Positions 28,838 to 37,339 of a stretch of 64,000 nt of DNA are shown piece by piece. Positions within the stretch are counted from its first letter, which is position 1. Each line of letters begins with the position of its first letter. Made by a program: the position numbers and the translations under genes. The stretch is taken from the NCBI RefSeq assembly GCF_000428105.1, contig NZ_ATZH01000023.1:1-64000 (forward strand). The letters are read 5' to 3'. This stretch comes from Bacteroides pyogenes DSM 20611 = JCM 6294 (GTDB taxonomy: Bacteria; Bacteroidota; Bacteroidia; Bacteroidales; Bacteroidaceae). Under the pieces are notes generated by a model. It was not told the origin of the DNA and did not search any database. It saw nothing but the letters and a program-made list of their open reading frames with translations.

Positions 28838-29017
28838 ATGGAGTCAAATAATCAATTTCGAGCTATTGATTTCTTTTGTGGTGGAGGTGGTATGACTTGC
28901 GGATTACGTCAAGCAGGTATAGATGTAATTGCAGGTGTCGATTTTGATGCAGAAGCAAAAGAAACATATGAATATAATAATCCCCAAAGTACATTTATAC
29001 AAGCTGATATAAATTAA
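28838..29017 (+). pseudogene. second C5 methyltransferase, N-terminal fragment
   Basis: A 59-codon frame starting at an ATG, MESNNQFRAIDFFCGGGGMTCGLRQAG in two short blocks around motif I, then VIAGVDFDAEAKETYEYNNP. It matches the first SAM-binding region of a C5 methyltransferase different from the one upstream. It stops at QADIN, before motif IV, so there is no catalytic cysteine. The downstream sequence switches to an unrelated family, implying an internal deletion. Confidence 0.75.
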
Positions 29018-29358
29018 ACGCTATGAAACAATAATACAAAAAGTTTCCGGATTAAAAACAGATGGACAGGCTTTAATGGGGGCTGTTTTTGGGAAAAATA
29101 ATGCTAAATTATCTGTAATCTCAAAGTATAAGAGGATAGATGGAAGCGATTTTTCTGATAGTACTAAAGAAAATATTGAAGATGGACAAAAGTTCATGTC
29201 TATGGGATTAATGGCTGGCGTTAGGAAATCCATTAGCACATGAAGAAAAAAAGGAATTAAAGACAACAAATTTATTTTCAGAAAATGACTGTTTGGATAT
29301 TTTGAGTTTAATTTCTCATTTGTTTAGGAGGCTGGATGGTGCTGAAAAAGTGGAATAA
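29018..29358 (+). pseudogene. TIGR02391/Ymh-like protein, frameshifted C-terminal fragment
   Basis: Reading from 29019, the frame encodes SGLKTDGQALMGAVFG and, later, EDGQKFMSMGLMAGVR, then runs to a stop. A one-base shift near 29225 restores NPLAHEEKKELKTTNLF and a long continuation to 29358. The GxxNPLAHE ending resembles Ymh/TIGR02391 proteins, which often accompany defence genes. A single extra A in AGGAAATCC would explain the shift. No N-terminus is present. Confidence 0.55.
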
Positions 29359-29364
29359 TTCATT

Positions 29365-29805
29365 ATGACTGATATTTTTTCTAAAGACAAGCGTTCCGAT
29401 ATAATGTCTAAAATCTCAAACAAAAACACTAAACCTGAAATTTTAGTTAGAAAATATCTGTTTGCCAATGGTTTTAGATTTCGTGTAAATGACAAACGAT
29501 TTCCAGGCAAACCTGATATTTTATTGCCTAAATATAAAACTGCTATTTTTGTTAATGGGTGTTTTTGGCATGGTCATAAAAATTGTAAGGCCGCAACGCT
29601 TCCTTCATCAAATACAGATTATTGGGCTAATAAAATAGCATCAAATATAGAACGGGATAAAAAGGCACAAATTCAATTAGAACAAATGGGGTATAGAGTT
29701 TTTATCATATGGCAGTGTCAATTAAAAGCTAAAGAAAGAGAATGCACCTTATCAAACTTAGCGGAAAAATTAATTGATAAAAATCGCAATATATCCAAAC
29801 AATGA
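29365..29805 (+). CDS. vsr: very short patch repair endonuclease
   Basis: A 146-residue Vsr protein that nicks beside T:G mismatches produced when 5-methylcytosine deaminates, so it usually accompanies C5 methyltransferases, as here. The catalytic residues align by number with E. coli Vsr: Glu25 (TKPEILVR), Asp51 (GKPDILLP) and His69 (CFWHGH). The zinc-site residues in NGCFWHGHKNC are present. It follows the methyltransferase/Ymh remnants by 6 bp and may have belonged to that deleted methyltransferase's system or to the HaeII-type one. Confidence 0.95.
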   Translation: MTDIFSKDKRSDIMSKISNKNTKPEILVRKYLFANGFRFRVNDKRFPGKPDILLPKYKTAIFVNGCFWHGHKNCKAATLPSSNTDYWANKIASNIERDKKAQIQLEQMGYRVFIIWQCQLKAKERECTLSNLAEKLIDKNRNISKQ

Positions 29806-30014
29806 TGCACTTTTGTACATAGAAAGAGTTATTTTACGGCATAGCACAGCAAAATGCTGAAAAGCGCACGATTGCTAAATCGTTACTTATATTTCTCAAA
29901 TATCTGATTAAATGTTTATTTTTCAAATGGTTATGTCAAACTGTTGAAAATCTAAAATATAAGGGCAAGGATTGTGAATGATCAGCGAACTTTCATTTAT
30001 TCCGAATATTTCGA

Positions 30015-30022
30015 TACCTTTG
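30015..30022 (+). promoter_or_regulatory. -7 box for lpd
   Basis: TACCTTTG, an exact TAnnTTTG match 36 nt upstream of the dihydrolipoyl dehydrogenase ATG. Confidence 0.6.
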
Positions 30023-30058
30023 CTTGCAACATAAAAAACATTAACTAATCTAATCACC

Positions 30059-31402
30059 ATGAAGTATCAAGTCATCATCATCGGCGGAGGTCCTGCGGGA
30101 TATACGGCTGCCGAAACAGCCGGCAAAGCCGGACTGAGTGTGCTCCTTATCGAGAAGAACAGCCTCGGCGGCGTTTGCCTGAACGAGGGATGTATCCCCA
30201 CCAAAACGCTGCTCTATTCCGCCAAAACATACGATTCGGCGCGTCATGCCTCCAAATATGCGGTGACGGTGGCCGAACCGGCTTTCGACCTTCCGAAAAT
30301 CATCAGCCGCAAAAGCAAGGTGGTGCGTAAGCTGGTGCTCGGGGTGAAGGCTAAGCTGACTTCGAACAATGTGGCCATCGTGACGGGCGAGGCGCACATC
30401 ATCGACCGCCACACGGTTCGTTGCGGAGATGAGACCTACGAGGGTGAAAACCTGATACTCTGCACCGGGTCGGATACGTTTATCCCGCCCATTCCGGGAG
30501 TGGATAAGGCGGACTACTGGACACACCGCGACGCGCTCGACTGCAAAGAGTTGCCCGCTTCTCTCGTCATTGTGGGCGGAGGAGTCATCGGGATGGAGTT
30601 CGCTTCGTTCTTCAACAGTCTGGGCACGCAAGTCACCGTTGTGGAGATGCTCGATGAGATTCTCGGCGGGATGGACAAGGAGCTTTCGGCGATGCTCCGG
30701 GCGGAGTATGCCAAGCGCGGCGTCAAGTTCCTGCTGAGCACCAAAGTCACGGCTGTGTCGTCGACGCCCGAAGGGGCGACCGTCTCTTTCGAGAATGCCG
30801 AAGGCGAGGGCAGCGTCACTGCCGACCGTCTGCTGATGAGCGTAGGCCGCCGTCCGGTGACTCAAGGGTTCGGGGTCGAAAACCTGTCGCTCTATAAGAC
30901 CGAACTCGGACACATCCGTGTAGACGCGCAGATGCGTACCTCTCTGCCGAACGTGTACGCTTGCGGCGACCTCACCGGATTCTCGCTGCTGGCACACACT
31001 GCCGTGCGCGAAGCCGAAGTGGCGGTGCACGCCATTCTGGGCAAGGAAGATGCGATGAGCTATCGCGCCATTCCCGGTGTGGTGTATACCAATCCCGAAA
31101 TAGCCGGAGTGGGAGAGACGGAAGAGACGGCGCAGCGCAAGAGCATCACCTTCCGTACGGTGAAGCTGCCGATGGCCTTTTCCGGACGCTTTGTGGCGGA
31201 GAACGAAGGGGTGAACGGAGTTTGCAAGCTGCTGCTCGATGAGAAGGAGCGTATCATCGGCGCCCACGTATTGGGCAATCCGGCTTCGGAGATTATCACC
31301 ATTGCCGGCATGGCTGTCGAGCTGGGACTCACCGCCGAGGCGTGGAAGAAGATTGTCTTTCCGCATCCCACGGTGGCGGAGATTTTCCGCGAAGCGTTGT
31401 AG
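30059..31402 (+). CDS. lpdA: dihydrolipoyl dehydrogenase (E3)
   Basis: A 447-residue flavoprotein reoxidising lipoamide in 2-oxoacid dehydrogenase or glycine-cleavage complexes. The FAD motif is IIGGGPAGYTAAETAGKAG (7-25), the redox pair is Cys40/Cys45 in GGVCLNEGCIPTK, the NAD fold is VGGGVIGMEFASF, and the C-terminal active-site base is His436 in HPTVAE. The partner acyltransferase genes are not adjacent. A 438-codon antisense frame over this gene is a codon-bias shadow. Confidence 0.96.
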   Translation: MKYQVIIIGGGPAGYTAAETAGKAGLSVLLIEKNSLGGVCLNEGCIPTKTLLYSAKTYDSARHASKYAVTVAEPAFDLPKIISRKSKVVRKLVLGVKAKLTSNNVAIVTGEAHIIDRHTVRCGDETYEGENLILCTGSDTFIPPIPGVDKADYWTHRDALDCKELPASLVIVGGGVIGMEFASFFNSLGTQVTVVEMLDEILGGMDKELSAMLRAEYAKRGVKFLLSTKVTAVSSTPEGATVSFENAEGEGSVTADRLLMSVGRRPVTQGFGVENLSLYKTELGHIRVDAQMRTSLPNVYACGDLTGFSLLAHTAVREAEVAVHAILGKEDAMSYRAIPGVVYTNPEIAGVGETEETAQRKSITFRTVKLPMAFSGRFVAENEGVNGVCKLLLDEKERIIGAHVLGNPASEIITIAGMAVELGLTAEAWKKIVFPHPTVAEIFREAL

Positions 31403-31408
31403 CCGACC

Positions 31409-31620
31409 TGCATTTATTATTCAACGGTGAAGTTCTTAAATATTTTGAGGTTGTAAACAGGTTGCAGCGGCTCTGCATTTATTCAACAGAGGAGGGGTTC
31501 CGAATCGACGTGCAGAATGGGCATCCGATACGCTGCATTTATTATTCAGCAGAGGAGGGGGCCGAATCGACGTGCAGAATAGGCGTCCGATACTTTGCAT
31601 TTATTATCCAACAGAGGAGT
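31409..31620. repeat. 60-65-bp imperfect tandem repeat upstream of dacB
   Basis: Four copies of TGCATTTATTATTCAACAG-like segments begin at about 31409, 31474, 31534 and 31596. Copies two and three are followed by a shared CCGAATCGACGTGCAGAAT segment. The last copy ends just before the dacB ATG, with ATACTTTGCATT near it resembling a -7 region. Confidence 0.8.
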
Positions 31621-31623
31621 GTT

Positions 31624-33024
31624 ATGAAGAGGTTTTTGACAGGTATTTTATTCGTGGCGGCTTGCTTGCAAGCATGGGGACAGGCGGAGCGGTCGCGCAT
31701 CGACTCGCTCATCGCGGCGATGCTTCCGGAGGGCTCGGAAGTCGGCATTTCGGTGTACGACCTTACGGAGAAGAAGCCGCTCTATACCTATCGGGACACG
31801 AAGCTCTCGCGTCCGGCCTCTACCATGAAGCTGCTCACCGCCGTCGCCTTCCTCTCCCGCGCCGATGCCCGCACGCCCTTCCGCACCGAGGTGTGGCACG
31901 ACGGAACCATAGAGCGCGATACGCTGAAGGGCAATCTCTACGTCGTGGGCGGGTTCGATCCGGAGTTCGACGACGAGGCGATGGACTCGCTGGTAAGTGC
32001 CGTGAGGGCTTTCCCCATTTCGGTGATCGACGGGCAAGTGTACGGCGACGTGTCGATGAAAGATTCCCTCTACTGGGGGAACGGCTGGGCGTGGGACGAC
32101 AACCCGGAAGCCTACCAGCCCTATCTCTCCCCATTGATGTTTTGCAAAGGAGCGGTGAAGGTGATCGCCGTTCCTTCCGCACAGCAGGGGGATACCGCAC
32201 GGCTCGTCTTCACCCCGTCTTCCTCTTATTATACCGCCGACAACCGGACAAAGACACGCACGCCTTCCGCCGGAAAGTTCTCCGTATCTCGCGGATGGCT
32301 TGAGAATGACAACCGTCTGGTGGTGAAAGGCAATGTGGCTTCCGTGCGTACGGGGTGGGTGAACCTGTATCATTCGGAGTCTTTCTTCATGCACACGTTT
32401 GTCGAGCGCCTGCATGCTGCGGGAGTCGCGGCCCCTGCTTCGTACGCCTTTTGCCCGTTGCCTCCGGAGGGAGCCGGGCGTATAGCCCGTTGGGAGACGC
32501 CCGTGCAAAAAGTGTTGGACCAATTGATGAAAGAGAGCGACAACCTGAATGCGGAAGCCTTGCTGTGCCGGCTGGGCGCGCATGCTACGGGCAAGAAAGG
32601 AGTCGCTGCCGAAGACGGGCTGAAGGAAGTGGAAGCGCTCATCCGTCTTCTCGGGCACGACCCCAAGAGCTACAAGCTGGCGGACGGATCGGGACTGTCC
32701 AACTACAACTACCTGTCGCCCGCCCTGCTGGTCGACCTTCTGAAATACGCCTACTCGCGCACCGACATCTTCCGCAGCCTGTACAAATCCCTGCCCATAG
32801 CCGGCATCGACGGTACGCTGAAGTTCCGGATGAAAAAGACCGCCGCGGCAGGCAACGTGCATGCCAAGACCGGTTCGTTTACCGCCATCAACGCCCTTGC
32901 AGGCTATCTGAAACGGAAGAACGGAAACCAAGTGGCCTTTGCCATCATGAATCAGAATGTGTTCCCGGCCGCTAAGGCGAGAGCCTTTCAGGATAAGGTC
33001 TGCGAGGTGCTTGTTGCTGAGTGA
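31624..33024 (+). CDS. dacB: D-alanyl-D-alanine carboxypeptidase/endopeptidase (PBP4 family)
   Basis: A 466-residue periplasmic serine peptidase that trims peptidoglycan stem peptides or cross-links. A signal peptide (MKRFLTGILFVAACLQAWG) is followed by the penicillin-binding triad: Ser66-Lys69 in ASTMK, the SDN motif in MKESDNLNAE, and KTG in HAKTGSFTA. Between the first two motifs is the long insertion typical of class C PBP4 proteins. The ATG at 31624 is chosen because it places the signal peptide first. The 3' end overlaps the convergent gene by 53 bp. Confidence 0.94.
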   Translation: MKRFLTGILFVAACLQAWGQAERSRIDSLIAAMLPEGSEVGISVYDLTEKKPLYTYRDTKLSRPASTMKLLTAVAFLSRADARTPFRTEVWHDGTIERDTLKGNLYVVGGFDPEFDDEAMDSLVSAVRAFPISVIDGQVYGDVSMKDSLYWGNGWAWDDNPEAYQPYLSPLMFCKGAVKVIAVPSAQQGDTARLVFTPSSSYYTADNRTKTRTPSAGKFSVSRGWLENDNRLVVKGNVASVRTGWVNLYHSESFFMHTFVERLHAAGVAAPASYAFCPLPPEGAGRIARWETPVQKVLDQLMKESDNLNAEALLCRLGAHATGKKGVAAEDGLKEVEALIRLLGHDPKSYKLADGSGLSNYNYLSPALLVDLLKYAYSRTDIFRSLYKSLPIAGIDGTLKFRMKKTAAAGNVHAKTGSFTAINALAGYLKRKNGNQVAFAIMNQNVFPAAKARAFQDKVCEVLVAE

Positions 33025-33940
33025 GAGGGGTTGCCGGTTTAAAGATATCAACGCCCCTCATGCCTGACGATGTATTGATAAACCAGATTTCTCCGGAATT
33101 TCTCAGAAGTTGATAGGGCTGTATCTCTCCGTATAGCTTCATGCCTAAGCGAGCCAATCCTTTGTATTTAGGGCACTTTGCGTCGTAGTCGCCATAGTCA
33201 GCAAATAGCGCATGTCCACGGCTGTACTCTTCTTTATAGAAATCCATTATTTCTCGGATGGTGTGCTCCGTTGTGCTTATATCTATTTTCTTGGCATAGG
33301 TACTTGATACAGTGGTTAGCTCCCCGCCCTTACAAGTTCCAACGCTTAGCAGGATGTAGTAATGATTCACCTTGCAAAGTTCAGGCTTCAGTAAATATAA
33401 GATGGGTACACCATTGTGGTAAACAGGTGTGGGACTCTCTTTTACAACCTTATCCTTGTCTACCTCGCCTGTATGGTTAAAATTATGGTATCCTTCCAAA
33501 TCTGCAGGATGGTGAAATGTTAAAGGCTGGTTTCCTATCACTGCATATTCTATCACAGATGAAGACAAGTTTTTAATCGAAAGAAAATCCGCTCCGTTTT
33601 CCTGAAAATCTCTTTTTAAGGCGAGTTGGCTAAAAATCGTTCGACCGGAATGTTTCCCAACAATGCTGTCGTAAGTGACTTGAACTTCTTCTCCGCCTAT
33701 CAGGCAAGGTGTTGACAGTCTCTCCGTTTTTACTTCGTTGCATCCGTTACGTCCCAGTACGCTGTAACGCACTTCCACTTCTGCAGGAGCATTGCCTTTG
33801 GTTGTTATTGCCATGTAATTATGCCGGAGAGACATAGTTTTGCTTACTCCCGTATCCTCCACGTCGACCTTCGTGCACATCGAAAGCAATATCGATAGAA
33901 AGCATAATGCGCAAAGTTGCAAAAAGAATGTCTTTTTCAT
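32972..33940 (-). CDS. predicted lipoprotein of unknown function
   Basis: A 322-residue protein with a lipobox-like leader (LSILLSMC, Cys22). I do not recognise the family with certainty; it is beta-rich up to about residue 220, then has a helical segment (HTIREIMDFYKEEYSRGHALF). The C-terminal 18 residues are read from the strand opposite the dacB 3' end (PLTQQQAPRRPYPERLSP) and look low in complexity, so the ancestral stop may have been lost. A TAACTTTG box at 34070-34077 on the minus strand is a possible promoter. Confidence 0.7.
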   Translation of the reverse strand: MKKTFFLQLCALCFLSILLSMCTKVDVEDTGVSKTMSLRHNYMAITTKGNAPAEVEVRYSVLGRNGCNEVKTERLSTPCLIGGEEVQVTYDSIVGKHSGRTIFSQLALKRDFQENGADFLSIKNLSSSVIEYAVIGNQPLTFHHPADLEGYHNFNHTGEVDKDKVVKESPTPVYHNGVPILYLLKPELCKVNHYYILLSVGTCKGGELTTVSSTYAKKIDISTTEHTIREIMDFYKEEYSRGHALFADYGDYDAKCPKYKGLARLGMKLYGEIQPYQLLRNSGEIWFINTSSGMRGVDIFKPATPLTQQQAPRRPYPERLSP

Positions 33941-34139
33941 TGTTGTGCTTTAACCTGAGTTCAACGAATCATAAGTGTTTGCAAACTTGGTGATCAGCAA
34001 AACTTGATGCAACTTTATCGTGTTGAAATACAAATAATTGCAAACAATAATCGCTATGATCAGCGAGAACAAAGTTAGTGAAATCTTTTTCAAAATCAAT
34101 CACTGTTAAGAATTAGTTTGAATCACCTGAATAAAATAA

Positions 34140-34172
34140 AAAATACGGAACTCATTTTGAATCCCGTATTTT
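34140..34172 (-). terminator. hairpin downstream of the NTF2-like pseudogene
   Basis: A 9-bp perfect stem, AAAATACGG (34140-34148) with CCGTATTTT (34164-34172), loop 15 nt. On the minus strand it is followed by T-rich sequence. Confidence 0.6.
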
Positions 34173-34240
34173 CCATTTACACAAAATATTTTATAGTGCC
34201 AGTTTAAATGACAACCTCTGCCCCAAATACCGGTCCAATA

Positions 34241-34648
34241 CTAACGTTCTTGTGCCAATGCCGTCCAGAAGCGGTCTTCCTCGTCAATGCGTTCCGAAAA
34301 GAGCCAAACCTCTTTTATCAAACCATTCTCAAAGCGAAAGAGATCCACGCCTTTCATTTCTATCGAATGTCCGTTTGCCGACACCGCGAATCCGATTGCA
34401 GCCGCAACCAAGTCATCGTTTTCCGTCACGTAATCCACTTGGTCGATGGCGAACGTCCCATTGCTCAATTGAGCCATTCTTCCCAAATGGGCAAAAACAT
34501 TCTGCTTGCCGTTGTAAACACCCGACAATGCTCCCTCTCCCGGCTGATGCCATATCAAATCGTTGCAGAGCAATGCCCCCACCGTTTCAAAATCACCCTA
34601 TGCCAAAGCCGTGTAAAACCGGTGCACTTTTTCAGTTTTTCTTTCCAT
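34241..34648 (-). pseudogene. SnoaL/NTF2-like protein with a nonsense codon
   Basis: Read from the ATG at 34648, the product is MERKTEKVHRFYTALA, then a TAG stop (34600-34598) at codon 17, then GDFETVGALLCNDLIWHQPG and on to a normal end at 34241. CAG to TAG is the simplest cause. The rest (GMKGVDLFRFENG-like segment, EVWLFSERIDEEDRFW) matches small NTF2-like proteins of about 135 residues. A restart at the internal ATG two codons after the tyrosine-alanine segment would lose the first helix. It is divergent from an HxlR regulator that probably controlled it. Confidence 0.8.
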
Positions 34649-34686
34649 AAATCTGTACTTTAATTGTTGAAGTCACTGCAAAGTAA

Positions 34687-34694
34687 TACCTTTG
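34687..34694 (+). promoter_or_regulatory. -7 box facing the HxlR gene
   Basis: TACCTTTG, an exact TAnnTTTG match upstream of the HxlR gene and of the palindrome at 34716. Confidence 0.5.
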
Positions 34695-34715
34695 CATTAT
34701 AAAATACAAGTACCT

Positions 34716-34744
34716 ACAATATTGTATGATACATACTATATTGT
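34716..34744. promoter_or_regulatory. palindromic operator for the HxlR regulator
   Basis: ACAATATTGTATG (34716-34728) and CATACTATATTGT (34732-34744) form an inverted repeat matching at 12 of 13 positions with a 3-nt centre, in the divergent intergenic region. The arm length and AT-rich dyad fit a winged-helix dimer site. Confidence 0.6.
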
Positions 34745-34780
34745 TAGATTTATTGAGTATCAAGAATAAAAATGTTTGCT

Positions 34781-35095
34781 ATGGAGAGAAAAATTTCAGA
34801 TAATGAATGCCCCGTGCGGAAATCAATGCAGATTTTCGCCGGTAAATGGACGCTGCTCATCATCTTCCAAATCAACCGCAGGATAATCCGTTACGGAGAG
34901 CTCAAACGTGCCATTCCGGGCATCAGCGAGAAGATGCTTATCGACGAACTGAAATTTCTTTGCACCAAAGGGTTGGTTAAAAAGAAACAGTATCCGGAAG
35001 TTCCTCCCAAAGTGGAGTACTCTCTCACGCCATTGGGCGAGAAAGTACTACCGATTATCGATGAGATAGCCAAGTTTGGAATGGATAATTTGTAA
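34781..35095 (+). CDS. HxlR-family winged-helix transcriptional regulator
   Basis: A 104-residue regulator, MERKISDNECPVRKSM at the start, with the family's conserved early cysteine (Cys10) and the HTH in RYGELKRAIPGISEKMLIDEL, followed by the PPKVEYSLTPLG wing. HxlR proteins often respond to redox or electrophile stress and act on a divergent gene. Here the divergent gene is the NTF2-like pseudogene, and a palindrome lies between them. An ATG three codons upstream is also possible. Confidence 0.93.
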   Translation: MERKISDNECPVRKSMQIFAGKWTLLIIFQINRRIIRYGELKRAIPGISEKMLIDELKFLCTKGLVKKKQYPEVPPKVEYSLTPLGEKVLPIIDEIAKFGMDNL

Positions 35096-35277
35096 GCCCC
35101 GGATTAAACTTCTTTTTACGAAGGAGTAAGCCTTGTCAAGGAAAACATTACGATATAAAGAGTGTTGAGATGTTTTTATATAAATAAGCTCGTATTTTCT
35201 TTGGGGGAAACACGAAAAAACATATCTTTACAACGTTTTAAACAAGAAGCCCAAATTTGTTTAGAATAATGATATGA

Positions 35278-35397
35278 CAAGTTGACGGTCTCCTCTACGA
35301 GGCTCAACTGAAAGAGCAGGAAGCGATTACAATGATGGAAGCAAGGATATTATTCCCTTTGTTTTGTGAAATATTAGATATTAAGGAGAGCAAATGA
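35278..35397 (+). pseudogene. short remnant translationally coupled to the Dam-like gene
   Basis: A 39-codon frame without a clear start (VDGLLYEAQLKEQEAITM, ending EILDIKESK). Its stop overlaps the ATG of the methylase frame (ATGA), as in operons, so it is probably the 3' end of a lost upstream gene. The family is not recognised. The rest of 35096-35277 shows nothing I can support. Confidence 0.4.
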
Positions 35398-36315
35398 TGA
35401 TATATTCTCCATTGCGTTACCCTGGAGGGAAAAATAGATTAGCTCCATTTATATTGCTAAGATGTGTTTTTATAATGGAATTACGGAACACTATGTGGAG
35501 CCATATTCCGGAGGAGCTTCTGTGGCTTTATTTCTATTATTTGAGGGTTTTGTTGAAAAAATAACTATCAATGATAAAGATCGATCAATCTATGCTTTTT
35601 GGTACTCTGTACTAAATCAATCAGAAGAATTATGTAATCTAATAGAGAAAACATCTATTACGATAGAAGAATGGGAAAAACAGAAAGAAGTTCAGAAAAA
35701 TATAGATAATGTTGGTTTGCTCGAACTTGGATTTTCAACATTCTTTTTAAATAGGACAAATAGATCTGGAATAATTAAGGCTGGTGTAATAGGAGGTTAT
35801 AAACAAGAAGGTGTTTATAAATTAGATTGCAGGTTCAATAAAGAAAACCTGATAGAGCGTATTCGTAAGATAGCAGGCATAAAAAACAAAATAGATTTAT
35901 ATAATGATGACGCTCTTGTTTTGATAGATAAAATAGTAAAACAAAACGAACAGTTCAATAATACACTGCTATACTTTGATCCTCCTTATTATGGAAAAGG
36001 GAGTTCTTTATATATGAATTATTACAAGAAGTCTCATCATCAAATTGTTAGTGAAAAGATTAAAAGTTTACAAGGAGTTAAGTGGATAGTGTCTTATGAT
36101 GATACTCCAGAGATTAAAGATTTATATTCTGGCTGTATAAAAAAGAATATAGTCTAATTCATACAGCAGCTAAATCTAAAGAAGGAAAAGAAATTCTCTT
36201 TTTTAGTCCTAATCTTCAGTTTGACAAAAACAAGAATCCCCTTAAGTATAGATTAAAAAAAACAGAGAAAAAAAAGAAATCATTTATGATGATAAAGAAA
36301 CCGACATTTAAATAG
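35394..36315 (+). pseudogene. DNA adenine methylase (Dam-like), two frameshifts
   Basis: The N-terminus reads MIYSPLRYPGGKNRLAPFI with the YPGGK motif, then a shift of one base near 35455 moves to the frame MCFYNGITEHYVEPYSGGAS. That frame continues through the catalytic motif LLYFDPPYYGKG (a DPPY site) to about 36140, where a second shift at GGCTGTATAAAAAAG restores YKKEYSLIHTAAKSKEGKEI and an end at 36315. All three pieces together give a normal-length D12-class N6-adenine methyltransferase. As written it cannot make a full protein. Confidence 0.8.
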
Positions 36316-36470
36316 CTTGCGATTGCAAAAAGCAGCAACGTTTCTATAAGCGTGTCATCAAATTGGATAAGCAAATCCAAATCATTATTGCTGGGAACCG
36401 TCAAAACGTAGAGCAGGGCGAAGACGAACGTGGTAAGTTTTACAAGGTGTATTACAAAGAGGAAGATTGA
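36312..36470 (+). pseudogene. C-terminal remnant of an unidentified gene
   Basis: A start-less frame (CKKQQRFYKRVIKLDKQIQI, later GEDERGKFYKVYYKEED, stop) with coding-like composition that directly follows the Dam-like remnant. The family is not recognised. Its last 56 bp recur in decayed form after the Bro-N gene. Confidence 0.45.
36415..36470 (+). repeat. direct repeat, left copy flanking the Bro-N gene
   Basis: AGGGCGAAGACGAACG, then GGTAAGTTTTACAAGGTGTA and a purine-rich end GGAAGATTGA. It is matched by an imperfect copy at 37338-37395 on the other side of the Bro-N gene. Confidence 0.7.
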
Positions 36471-36484
36471 AAAAACGAAATATT

Positions 36485-37339
36485 ATGGCACAAAAGCAAG
36501 CTATACAGCTATTTGAGACGAAGAAAGTCCGCACCATTTGGGACGAAGAACAGGAAAAATGGTACTTCTCCATCGTGGATACCGTTGCCATTTTGACGGA
36601 TAGTATAGACCCCACGGCCTATTGGAGAAAACTGAAACAGCGTCTAAAAGCAGAGGGTAATGAAACCGTGACGAATTGTCACGGTTTGAAAATGCGTGCC
36701 GCGGATGGCAAGATGCGACTAACCGATGTGGCTGATACGGAGCAGCTTTTCAGGCTGATTCAGTCCATACCCTCACCCAAGGCGGAACCGTTTAAGTTGT
36801 GGATTGCACAAGTGGCACGTGAGCGTTTAGATCAAATGCAAGACCCGGAATTGTCGATAGAACAGGCTATGAACGATTACAAATGTTTGGGCTATTCCGA
36901 CAATTGGATCAACCAACGTCTAAAAAGCATTGAAATACGCAAAGAGCTTACAGACGAATGGAAGAAATGCGGATTGCAAGAGGGTGTACAATTCGCTTTC
37001 CTAACCGATATTATCTATAAGACGTGGGCAGGCAAAACTACCAAGGAATATAAGAAATTCAAGGGGTTAAAAAAGGAAAACCTGCGCGACAACATGACTA
37101 ACACCGAGCTGGTGCTGAATATGCTGGCGGAGCTATCGACAAAGCGCATTTCGGAAACTATTAATCCCGAAACAATGGATGAACACAGCGACGTTGCTCG
37201 TCAAGGTGGAGAAATAGCGCGTAATGCACGTCTTGAATTGGAGGGCAAAACAGGCGAGAAAGTTATCTCTCCCCTAAATGCTAAACAAGGAGTTCTGTTA
37301 AATGATAAAAAAAACAAAAATAGCCAAGATATAGAATAG
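36485..37339 (+). CDS. Bro-N domain (phage antirepressor-like) protein
   Basis: A 284-residue protein starting MAQKQAIQLFETKKVRTIWD. The first 110 residues match the BRO/antirepressor N-terminal domain (KWYFSIVDTVAILTDSIDPTAYWRKLKQRL), a DNA-binding fold of phages and mobile elements. The remainder is helical and ends with a Lys/Asn-rich tail. ATG at 36485 is preferred to the non-ATG start 18 nt earlier. It stands alone between decayed genes, flanked by direct repeats. Confidence 0.85.
   Translation: MAQKQAIQLFETKKVRTIWDEEQEKWYFSIVDTVAILTDSIDPTAYWRKLKQRLKAEGNETVTNCHGLKMRAADGKMRLTDVADTEQLFRLIQSIPSPKAEPFKLWIAQVARERLDQMQDPELSIEQAMNDYKCLGYSDNWINQRLKSIEIRKELTDEWKKCGLQEGVQFAFLTDIIYKTWAGKTTKEYKKFKGLKKENLRDNMTNTELVLNMLAELSTKRISETINPETMDEHSDVARQGGEIARNARLELEGKTGEKVISPLNAKQGVLLNDKKNKNSQDIE

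Noticed and set aside
30050..31366. 438-codon minus-strand open frame opposite lpd
   Set aside because: It is a mirror of the GC-rich codon bias of lpd; the plus strand has clear FAD, NAD and CxxxxC motifs, while the minus reading is rich in His, Arg and Gln with no motif.
31648..33051. 467-codon minus-strand frame opposite dacB
   Set aside because: Antisense shadow of a gene with intact penicillin-binding motifs.
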